This document shows, one piece after another, positions 1 through 5,846 of a stretch of DNA of 6,854 nucleotides. The DNA is from Paludibacter sp. (lineage in GTDB: Bacteria > Bacteroidota > Bacteroidia > Bacteroidales > Paludibacteraceae). The notes below the pieces were generated by a model. The model worked only from the letters and a program-made list of their open reading frames with translations, had not been told where the DNA came from and ran no database searches. Where the stretch lies: NCBI GenBank assembly GCA_028748945.1, contig JAQTOL010000174.1, positions 1 through 6,854 of the forward strand. The letters are read 5' to 3'. The position numbers and the translations under genes are program-made. Position 1 is the first letter of the stretch, and each line of letters starts with the position of its first letter.

Positions 1-430
1 GTTTTTTCAACAAAGCTTGTGCATATGCCAAATTATAACGCGTATCATTGTCTTGTGGTGTTATTTTTAATGATTTTTTATAGGCCTCAATACTCTGTTC
101 AATTTTTTTATCTGATAATAAGGCATTCCCGATGTTGTGAAATGCAGCTGCCAGTTTTTCTTTATCTTTGGGCTGCAGTGCCACCGAGTTATTGTATTGT
201 TCTAATGCTTCAGGATATTTTTTTTGTCTAAACAAAGCATTTCCCAGATTATAATTCGCTTCAAATGATTTATTATTTTTCAACAGTCCCTTACGATATG
301 CTATTTCCGCTTCGGTATATTTGCCGGCATTATACAATTTATTTCCTGTCCGCACATCAGCACTTTCCTTTTGAGCCCAGACAGAGATTGTCAGCAAACT
401 CATCATCAATATATAACTAATTTTTTTCAT
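1..430 (-). CDS. batC: BatC-like secreted TPR protein, C-terminus beyond window
   Basis: The frame from ATG at 430-428 stays open to the left edge, giving the first 143 residues and no stop. Residues 1-19 form a signal peptide (MKK, hydrophobic core, then VWA before QKES), so the protein is predicted to be exported to the periplasm. Three tetratricopeptide repeats follow at about 22-55, 56-89 and 94-127, with the typical small/aromatic pattern (NYNLGNALF, AFHNIGNALL, EAYKKSLKITP). The segment DNDTRYNLAYAQ at 128-139 is characteristic of TPR proteins in Bat operons. TPRs bind peptides, so the inferred role is a scaffold for BatA/BatB. The gene lies 61 bp after batB on the same strand. Its identity as batC rather than batE rests on its position directly after batB; BatE proteins usually carry extra membrane and SH3 segments, and that part would be out of view. 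Confidence 0.88.
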   Translation of the reverse strand, partial: MKKISYILMMSLLTISVWAQKESADVRTGNKLYNAGKYTEAEIAYRKGLLKNNKSFEANYNLGNALFRQKKYPEALEQYNNSVALQPKDKEKLAAAFHNIGNALLSDKKIEQSIEAYKKSLKITPQDNDTRYNLAYAQALLKK

Positions 431-451
431 TCATTGAAGTATAAATAGTAA

Positions 452-485
452 ATTATAAACCCCACAAAAGGGATGTCAATGTCAA
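452..485 (-). promoter_or_regulatory. Possible internal promoter (E. coli-like -35/-10) before batC
   Basis: On the minus strand, TTGACA occurs twice in tandem (485-480 and 479-474), and the second copy is followed after 16 bases by TATAAT (457-452), 22 bases before the batC ATG. These match the classical sigma-70 hexamers exactly. The primary sigma factor of Bacteroidetes normally prefers TAnnTTTG at -7, which is absent here, so activity in the native host is doubtful. The match may be chance in AT-rich DNA. Confidence 0.3.
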
Positions 486-491
486 CCATTG

Positions 492-1535
492 TCATTTGTT
501 TGTGACTTTCTCTTTCAGGTCAAATATTTTGAACCTGCTAAGAACTTTATTTTTACGTTCAAAAACAAAGAAATCGATTAATAGAATCAATAGAGCTAAT
601 ATGGCAAATGATTGAAACTGTTCGTTGTAATCAGAAAACACAGTCGTTTTTATGTCCGATTTGGCTAAAGTGCCCAATTCTTTATTAATTGCCCGAAAAG
701 CTGTATTACTGTTATCAGCATGCACATACAGCCCATTTCCGGCCTCAGCAATGCTTTTACACATTTCTTCGTTAAGTTTTGACACGACTACATTTCCGTC
801 CTTATCTTTCAGGAAACTCATGGTACCCGGAATAGGAATCGGTGCTCCGTCGGGTTTACCCATTCCAAACACGTGAACTACAATACCATTATCTGCTGCC
901 AGTTTAGCTGCTCCGACCGCATCATCTTCATGATTTTCTCCATCGGTAATTACTATTATGGCTCTTCCTGCATTTGATTTCGGTCCAAAAGACTTTATTC
1001 CCAGATCTATAGCACTTCCAATGGCTGTCCCCTGACGTGGAACCAACTGAGGTGAAATGGACGAAAGAAACATCTTTGCCGAAACATAATCGACTGTTAT
1101 AGGCAATTGAGTATAAGCATCACCGGCAAAAACAATCAAACCGATTTTATCATTAGTCATACCATCCACCAATTGCGATACAAGTTGTTTGGCTTTTTCC
1201 AATCTGCTTGGCTGGACATCCTGAGCCAACATCGAATTTGAAACATCCAGTGCGATTATGACTTCAATCCCCTGCTTTTTCACATTCTCTGCTTTTGTCC
1301 CGAATTGAGGTTGTGCTATAACAATTATAAGAATGATAACGGCCGTAAGCTGTAAATAGAATTTTACTTTCGGGCGTATAAATGAAACATTGGGCATCAA
1401 TTCGGATAATAAATCAAGATTACCAAATTGCTTGATTTTCCTTCGTTTCAGGATGCTTGTATAGATGAATACACCTATCAATACTGGTATTATAAGGAGT
1501 AAAAATAAATATTCCGGATGTGCAAATCGAAACAT
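492..1535 (-). CDS. batB: BatB, membrane-anchored VWA-domain protein
   Basis: This 347-residue protein has the full length and layout of BatB: TM helices at about 8-27 and 58-76, a von Willebrand factor A domain at about 88-290, and a C-terminal TM at about 307-325. The loop between the first two helices (SILKRRKIK, RPKVK) and the tail after the last one (ERKNK) are basic, which places the VWA domain in the periplasm. The metal-ion-dependent adhesion site looks intact: DVSNS at 97-101, T170 in GTAIG and D198 in TDGEN. VWA domains bind protein partners through the metal ion; the partner here is presumably BatA or BatC. In Bacteroides fragilis bat genes were linked to aerotolerance, but the molecular activity is unsettled. 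It follows batA after 83 bp. The N-terminal motif HPEYLFLLL is nearly the same as in BatA, consistent with duplication. Confidence 0.95.
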   Translation of the reverse strand: MFRFAHPEYLFLLLIIPVLIGVFIYTSILKRRKIKQFGNLDLLSELMPNVSFIRPKVKFYLQLTAVIILIIVIAQPQFGTKAENVKKQGIEVIIALDVSNSMLAQDVQPSRLEKAKQLVSQLVDGMTNDKIGLIVFAGDAYTQLPITVDYVSAKMFLSSISPQLVPRQGTAIGSAIDLGIKSFGPKSNAGRAIIVITDGENHEDDAVGAAKLAADNGIVVHVFGMGKPDGAPIPIPGTMSFLKDKDGNVVVSKLNEEMCKSIAEAGNGLYVHADNSNTAFRAINKELGTLAKSDIKTTVFSDYNEQFQSFAILALLILLIDFFVFERKNKVLSRFKIFDLKEKVTNK

Positions 1536-1618
1536 AATGTTAGTTTAAATTTAAAAAATCGTCGTTTCGTGTTTCTAATTTATGATTTTCTGATCAAGTG
1601 CTTTTTCAGAATCTGCGT

Positions 1619-2602
1619 TTATGGTATTTTTCTAAGCAAAGTATTTCTCAACAAAAGTTCCAGCACCAAAAATAAAAAGGCAACTAAACCGAATATATAG
1701 AACAACTCGCTTTTTTTACTGTATTCCCTGACACTGATTTTAGTTTTTTCCAATTGATCAATTGACTGATAAATCTCACGCAGTTTCGATGTATCGGTTG
1801 CCCGGAAATACTTACCACCAGTCATATTGGCTATATCTTGTAAGGATTTTTCATCGAACTGAGATTCTTGCTTCTGATATTGTATTCCCATGGGTGTCAT
1901 GAAAGGCATTTCAACTAAACCGTAAGAACCTACACCGATTGTATATACACGTATTCCAAAAGTTTTTGCAATCTCAGCAGCTGTAATGGGTGCAATGTCA
2001 CCACGGTTGTTTGATCCATCAGTCAATAAGATTATTACTTTGGACTTGGCATTACTATCTTTTATTCGGTTTACAGCATTGGCTAAACCTAAACCAATAG
2101 CTGTTCCATCCTCAATCATTCCAAAATTTACAGCATTAAACAAATTTATTAGTACTGCATGATCTGTTGTCAGTGGACATTGTGTGAAACTTTCACCGGC
2201 GAAAACAACCAAACCAATATTATCGTTGGGTCGAGACAAAATAAACTCATCCGCCACATCTTTGGCTGCATCCAACCGATTCGGTTTTAAATCTCTTGAA
2301 AGCATTGTACCGGAAACATCCAGCGCCATCATGATATCAATACCTTCCGTATTCTCTGTCCTCCAGCTATTGGAAGCCTGAGGTCGGGCCAAAGCAATAA
2401 TTATAAAGGCTATGGCTAAAGAACGCAAAACAAAAGGTATATGTCGAAGTCTAATCTTTTTACTCTTAGGAAATACTGCCAGTTTTTGAAGCGAAGATAT
2501 TTGTAAACTCGCGTCAGATTTATGCATTTCCCTCACGTACCAAAACACGATAGGAATCAGCAGTAATAATAAAAATAAATATTCAGGGTTATGAAATGTC
2601 AT
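1619..2602 (-). CDS. batA: BatA, membrane-anchored VWA-domain protein
   Basis: The 327-residue product has TM helices at about 8-23 and 55-73, a VWA domain at about 86-285, and a C-terminal TM at about 299-318. Basic residues between the first two helices (KSKKIRLRH) and at the C-terminus (LRNTLLRKIP) predict a periplasmic VWA domain. The MIDAS motif reads DVSGT at 95-99, so the usual last serine of DxSxS is threonine; T167 (DGTAIG) and D195 (TDGSN) complete the site. BatA is expected to work with BatB, its downstream paralogue, in an envelope complex assembled or remodelled with the help of MoxR. The start ATG at 2602 puts HNPEYLF at residues 4-10, matching the N-terminus of BatB. The gap to the preceding gene is 48 bp in this start choice of both genes, fitting one operon. 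Choosing batA over batB rests on gene order and on the DVSGT/TDGSN site sequence. Confidence 0.94.
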   Translation of the reverse strand: MTFHNPEYLFLLLLLIPIVFWYVREMHKSDASLQISSLQKLAVFPKSKKIRLRHIPFVLRSLAIAFIIIALARPQASNSWRTENTEGIDIMMALDVSGTMLSRDLKPNRLDAAKDVADEFILSRPNDNIGLVVFAGESFTQCPLTTDHAVLINLFNAVNFGMIEDGTAIGLGLANAVNRIKDSNAKSKVIILLTDGSNNRGDIAPITAAEIAKTFGIRVYTIGVGSYGLVEMPFMTPMGIQYQKQESQFDEKSLQDIANMTGGKYFRATDTSKLREIYQSIDQLEKTKISVREYSKKSELFYIFGLVAFLFLVLELLLRNTLLRKIP

Positions 2603-2650
2603 TACAATGTTTTAATAAATTAGCTAATTGATACTTAGTGGGATTTTCAT

Positions 2651-3619
2651 TCAAATTTCGCTTTTATCATCCTTAGAAGGTTCTTCCGGGAGTATTTCAT
2701 CTACAATTTTGGTACTATTAACAAATGAATATGCATTGCGTAAACTTAATTCCTGTTCTTCAGGAAGTGCATCCCATTTTGCAAATTTCACTAAATCAGC
2801 TAAAACCAATATTTGTTTCAACTCCAGAAAAGCTGATTTATCTTCTTTCTTCAGATCCTGAAGATGACTCAAAATCTCATCTGTAGTCATTTCCATACTT
2901 TTTACATCAAAAACCCGTTCGATATATTCACGAATAACATCGGTCAATTCAGTATGATATTCTTTTGAACGTCCCTGTTGCCAGGGCTTTTCTGCCTTAA
3001 TTTTATCCAAATGACTTAAAGCTACCACATAAGCAGGTAAAAGTTTTTCCTGTTCTTTCGGATCGGTTACAGTTTTCTTCTTATAATATTTCCGATAGAT
3101 TAAAAATGCTGCTATCAGAATAGCATGAATCAGCAATATAATAAGAATAATTTTAAGTAAACCCATCCAGTCAAACTTAGGCGCGAATACAGGTTTTATA
3201 TCCGTTATTTTATTTGATGCCGTATCTATTTTAAACGGTTGAACAACTTTGAGTGAAAGAGATTTTGACCAAACCGTATCGCCATTTGAAATAAATGGAA
3301 AAGGAGGAATATAAAGAAGTGTATCTTTGAAAGCAGTAACGATGTAACTATGAGTAACATGGACAGGTCCTTCTTTCGATTTTACGGTATCAACCTTAAC
3401 GGGTTCGATTAATTCCAGCGTACGGACAATCGTATCTGAAAAAATGGGCATACTCACTTTTTGATTTGGCTGCTGTGTGACCTCGAACGACAGACGAGTC
3501 TGTTCGCCTATCCAAAGAACTGTTGAATCAAGACGAGCAACCACAGTGATTTTCTGAGCCCACAGGTCCGTATATGCAAGTTTAACAATAAGTAGTAGCA
3601 ACAAAAGAAATTTTCTCAT
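2651..3619 (-). CDS. Uncharacterised Bat-operon protein: signal peptide, periplasmic domain, TM, DUF4381-like tail
   Basis: I chose the ATG at 3619-3617, giving 322 residues, because it begins a good signal peptide (MRKFLLLLLL, ending near DLWAQ at 18-22). A TTG codon six residues upstream only adds a charged extension. Residues about 23-140 look like a beta-rich periplasmic domain with many D-T/S turns (LDSTVLWIGEQTRLSFEV), resembling the repeats of BatD. One TM helix lies at about 151-176, followed by YRKYYKKK, so the rest is cytoplasmic. The helical C-terminal part (about 192-300) contains KEYHTELTDVIREYIERVF and MTTDEILSHL, which resemble DUF4381, a family found at the same place between DUF58 and batA in proteobacterial operons. 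The role is unknown. Its topology suggests a link between cytoplasmic MoxR/DUF58 and periplasmic BatA/BatB. It might be annotated as BatD-like, but true batD would be expected after batC. Confidence 0.85.
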   Translation of the reverse strand: MRKFLLLLLLIVKLAYTDLWAQKITVVARLDSTVLWIGEQTRLSFEVTQQPNQKVSMPIFSDTIVRTLELIEPVKVDTVKSKEGPVHVTHSYIVTAFKDTLLYIPPFPFISNGDTVWSKSLSLKVVQPFKIDTASNKITDIKPVFAPKFDWMGLLKIILIILLIHAILIAAFLIYRKYYKKKTVTDPKEQEKLLPAYVVALSHLDKIKAEKPWQQGRSKEYHTELTDVIREYIERVFDVKSMEMTTDEILSHLQDLKKEDKSAFLELKQILVLADLVKFAKWDALPEEQELSLRNAYSFVNSTKIVDEILPEEPSKDDKSEI

Positions 3620-3629
3620 ACGAATTTCT

Positions 3630-3673
3630 ATTTTCAAATTTTAATTTACAATATGGAATTGGAAATTGAAAAT
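3630..3673 (-). repeat. AT-rich inverted repeat in the gap between the DUF58 and DUF4381-like genes
   Basis: ATTTTCAA at 3630-3637 is the exact reverse complement of TTGAAAAT at 3666-3673; on either side of a one-base bulge the stem extends to about 11 pairs. The spacer is 28 bases. It could fold in the polycistronic message just before the start of the third gene, but the stem is almost all A-U and therefore weak. It has no following T tract and is not a convincing terminator. Confidence 0.3.
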
Positions 3674-3679
3674 TAATAT

Positions 3680-4546
3680 CTAAGCTCTCATTTTAAATAA
3701 TTTCATCAAAGCACGTACATAATCTTCCGAAGTACTCATAGAAACCGAATCGACTCCCGATTTGGTGAAAGCTTTTTGCAGAGCCAATTGCCCTTCTCCC
3801 CAGCCGTGTTTATACGTAGTACGAAGACGTTTATCCGAAGTGTCAACCCAAATCCGTTGCCCGGTCTCAGCATCTTTCAATTTAATAAGCCCGACATCTG
3901 GTAATTCGGTTTCGCGAATATCGTACACTTGTAATGCTACAATATCGTGTTTCCGGTTAGCAATCGTTAAGTCTTTATCGAAATTTGCATCTATGAAATC
4001 GGAAATAATAAAAGCTGTTGAACTTTTCTTGATCGCATTAGTGAAATAACGTAAGGCACCGGCTATATCCGTTTTATTACTTTCAGGTTCAAAATCGATC
4101 AATTCCCGGATTATATGTAAAACATGCTTTTTCCCTTTTTTAGGCGGGATAAACTTTTCAATTTTATCGGAAAAGAAAATAACACCAATCTTATCGTTAT
4201 TTTGTATGGTAGAAAATGCCAGGGTTGCAGCCACTTCAGTGAAAATATCTTTTTTTAGTTGAGATACAGTTCCAAACTCTCTACTCCCCGATACATCGAT
4301 CAAAAGTACCACGGTCAATTCACGTTCCTCTTCAAATATCTTTATGTAAGGATGACCAAAGCGGGCAGTGACATTCCAGTCAACGGACCGGATATCATCA
4401 CCGTATTGATATTCGCGTACTTCGGCAAAGGTCATACCACGCCCTTTAAAAGCAGAGTGGTATTCGCCTGCGAAAATATTTTTCGACAAACCACGCGTTT
4501 TAATCTCAATTTTCCGTACTTTCTTTATTAATTCACTGGTTTCCAT
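3680..4546 (-). CDS. DUF58 family protein with VWA-like fold
   Basis: This 288-residue protein has no signal peptide or TM helix, so it is predicted to be cytoplasmic. Residues 27-62 carry the DUF58 signature (GEYHSAFKGRGMTFAEVREY, then GDDIRSVDWNVTAR), the most recognisable part of the family. A VWA-like core follows, with a MIDAS-type set of residues: DVSGS at 84-88, T159-D160 in KTDIAGAL, and D183 in ISDF. DUF58 genes almost always sit directly beside moxR; here the gap is 61 bp. The usual inference is that the MoxR ATPase acts on, or through, such VWA proteins to load metal or mature a complex, but no biochemical activity can be read from the sequence. The length is normal for the short, soluble DUF58 type, and there are no frameshifts. 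The start is the ATG at 4546; no nearby upstream in-frame alternative looks better. Confidence 0.95.
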   Translation of the reverse strand: METSELIKKVRKIEIKTRGLSKNIFAGEYHSAFKGRGMTFAEVREYQYGDDIRSVDWNVTARFGHPYIKIFEEERELTVVLLIDVSGSREFGTVSQLKKDIFTEVAATLAFSTIQNNDKIGVIFFSDKIEKFIPPKKGKKHVLHIIRELIDFEPESNKTDIAGALRYFTNAIKKSSTAFIISDFIDANFDKDLTIANRKHDIVALQVYDIRETELPDVGLIKLKDAETGQRIWVDTSDKRLRTTYKHGWGEGQLALQKAFTKSGVDSVSMSTSEDYVRALMKLFKMRA

Positions 4547-4558
4547 AAGTTCAATTAT

Positions 4559-4594
4559 TAATTATGATCCCGTTAGCTATCGGGATAATTATGA
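4559..4594. repeat. 18-bp palindrome flanked by perfect 9-bp direct repeats
   Basis: The plus strand reads TAATTATGA (4559-4567), TCCCGTTAGCTATCGGGA (4568-4585), TAATTATGA (4586-4594). The central 18 bases are a palindrome with one mismatched pair (T/T at the seventh and twelfth-from-start symmetric positions), and the flanking 9-mers are identical and directly repeated. This layout resembles a small inserted element with a target-site duplication. It fills more than half of the 61-bp gap between moxR and the DUF58 gene and would form a G/C-rich hairpin in the transcript. There is no T tract after it on the minus strand, so it is unlikely to stop transcription fully. Confidence 0.7.
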
Positions 4595-4607
4595 ATTTAT
4601 GTTTTAA

Positions 4608-5603
4608 TTAAGGCACTTCAATTGTGTTGAGTATTTCTGTAATGATTTCGTCAGAAGTCATATTGTTGGCTTCCGCTTCATAACTTAAACCAATACGGTG
4701 ACGCATTACATCATAACAAACCGCGCGTACGTCTTCAGGAATTACATATCCTCTGCGTTTGATAAATGCATATGCACGTGCTGCCAGAGCCAAATTGATG
4801 GATGCACGTGGAGACGCACCAAATGAAATCATCTCTTTCAAAGCTTCCAAACCATAATCCTGAGGATAACGGGTTGCAAAAACAATATCAACTATATAAC
4901 GTTCAATTTTTTCGTCGATATAAACCTGACGAACCACATCTCGGGCATCAACTATATCTTTCGGAGATAATATCGGCAATACAGTGGGTTTGTCTTTCAA
5001 CAAATTTTGACGAATTATCAATTTCTCTTCCTCTTTGTTCGGGTAATTGATTATTACTTTCAACATAAAACGGTCGACCTGTGCTTCAGGAAGGGGATAG
5101 GTTCCTTCTTGTTCAATCGGATTTTGAGTAGCCAAAACCAAAAATGGTTCATCTAACTTATACGTATTTTGTCCGATAGTAACCTGACGTTCCTGCATGG
5201 CTTCCAACAAAGCACTTTGTACTTTTGCCGGTGCACGGTTAATTTCGTCAGCTAATACCAAATTAGCAAAAATAGGCCCTTTCCGAATGCTGAATTCTTC
5301 TTTCTTCTGACTGTAAATCATTGTTCCAATCACATCAGCCGGCAATAAGTCTGGGGTAAACTGGATACGGCTGAAATCGGCCTTAATTAAATCAGACATT
5401 GTTTTGATTGCTAATGTCTTAGCCAGACCAGGAACACCTTCCAGCAAAATATGGCCATCGGATAGTAAACCGATCAACAAGGACTCGACAAGATGTTTTT
5501 GTCCGACTATAACTTTATCCATTCCCATGGTTAACGCATCTACAAAAGAGCTTTGACGTTCAATGCGCTCATTAAGTTCCCTAATATCAACAGATTGAAT
5601 CAT
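4608..5603 (-). CDS. moxR: MoxR family AAA+ ATPase
   Basis: The 331-residue length and motifs are those of a complete MoxR protein. The Walker A motif is GVPGLAKT at 56-63, Walker B is LVLADEINRA at 115-124 with D119/E120, and sensor 1 lies in ATQNP at 158-162. PLPEAQVDRFMLK at 170-182 includes a candidate arginine finger (R178), and GASPRAS at 262-268 carries the sensor 2 arginine. The C-terminal helical lid spans roughly 215-331. There is no TM helix, so it acts in the cytoplasm, probably as a hexamer. MoxR ATPases are thought to act as chaperones that activate VWA-containing partners, and this operon provides three (DUF58, BatA, BatB). It is the first gene after a probable promoter and a terminator of the upstream gene, so it appears to lead the operon. 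The ATG at 5603 is about 30 bases after the likely transcription start. Confidence 0.97.
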   Translation of the reverse strand: MIQSVDIRELNERIERQSSFVDALTMGMDKVIVGQKHLVESLLIGLLSDGHILLEGVPGLAKTLAIKTMSDLIKADFSRIQFTPDLLPADVIGTMIYSQKKEEFSIRKGPIFANLVLADEINRAPAKVQSALLEAMQERQVTIGQNTYKLDEPFLVLATQNPIEQEGTYPLPEAQVDRFMLKVIINYPNKEEEKLIIRQNLLKDKPTVLPILSPKDIVDARDVVRQVYIDEKIERYIVDIVFATRYPQDYGLEALKEMISFGASPRASINLALAARAYAFIKRRGYVIPEDVRAVCYDVMRHRIGLSYEAEANNMTSDEIITEILNTIEVP

Positions 5604-5639
5604 ATTATTTATTATTAGTTGTTCTGTTTATTTGTTTAG

Positions 5640-5647
5640 CAAATATA
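5640..5647 (-). promoter_or_regulatory. Probable Bacteroidetes-type -7 promoter element for the moxR-bat operon
   Basis: The minus strand reads TATATTTG at 5647-5640, an exact match to the Bacteroidetes -7 consensus TAnnTTTG, placed 36 bases before the moxR ATG. The -33 side is weak: TTTA begins 20 bases upstream of it, where TTTG or TTG would be expected. The leader that would result is AT-rich and lacks a clear Shine-Dalgarno sequence, as is usual in this phylum. Between this element and the terminator at 5765-5802 nothing else is recognisable except a short ATAGCTAT palindrome at 5724-5731. Confidence 0.6.
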
Positions 5648-5762
5648 GTGTAAATTGATATGTTAAAGCTCTGATTTAATATCTATTAACCTCACTTTAG
5701 ATTATTAAGTACAAGTGGTTTTTATAGCTATTTTTTAGCTGTAATTTATACATTCTTGAACT

Positions 5763-5802
5763 AAAAAAAGTTCTGCAACTGTTAAGATATGCAGAACTTT
5801 TT
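5763..5802 (-). terminator. Intrinsic terminator after the HU-like/LysM gene (possibly bidirectional)
   Basis: AAAAAGTTCTGCA (5765-5777) and TGCAGAACTTTTT (5790-5802) are perfect 13-bp inverted repeats around a 12-base loop. Read on the minus strand, the hairpin ends in seven Ts (5769-5763), the form of a Rho-independent terminator, 45 bases after the TGA of the upstream gene. The plus strand also has five Ts, so it could work both ways. It separates the right-hand gene from the bat operon. Confidence 0.85.
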
Positions 5803-5846
5803 AATAATTGCTACTGAAATAGATTTCTCAAAAGCGGCAAAAAAAG

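Noticed and set aside
19..231. Plus-strand open frame of 70 codons
   Set aside because: It lies antisense to the batC TPR repeats, which have a clear protein family match on the other strand.
652..876. Plus-strand open frames inside batB, batA, the DUF4381-like, DUF58, moxR and HU-like/LysM genes (for example 652-876, 2184-2381, 3762-4049, 4802-5050, 6574-6768)
   Set aside because: All are antisense to well-supported genes, lack domains and leader signals, and are short.
1588..1611. TTCTGA/TCAGAA inverted repeat in the batA-batB gap
   Set aside because: Only six perfect pairs with a 13-base loop and no T tract on the minus strand; too weak for a terminator inside an operon.
1518..1700. Plus-strand 60-codon open frame across the batA-batB gap
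   Set aside because: It covers the ends of both bat genes and AT-rich spacer, and its Lys/Phe/Asn-rich translation has no recognisable feature.
2618..2629. AATTAGCTAATT, a perfect 12-bp palindrome before batA, sharing the TAGCTA core with ATAGCTAT at 5724-5731
   Set aside because: Short AT-rich palindromes are expected by chance in such gaps; there is no flanking direct repeat and no T tract, so I do not call an operator or an element.
3620..3637. TTG start that would extend the DUF4381-like protein by six residues
   Set aside because: The ATG at 3619 begins a standard signal peptide (MRKFLLLLLL); the extension MKIEIR adds mixed charges before it and uses a rare start codon.
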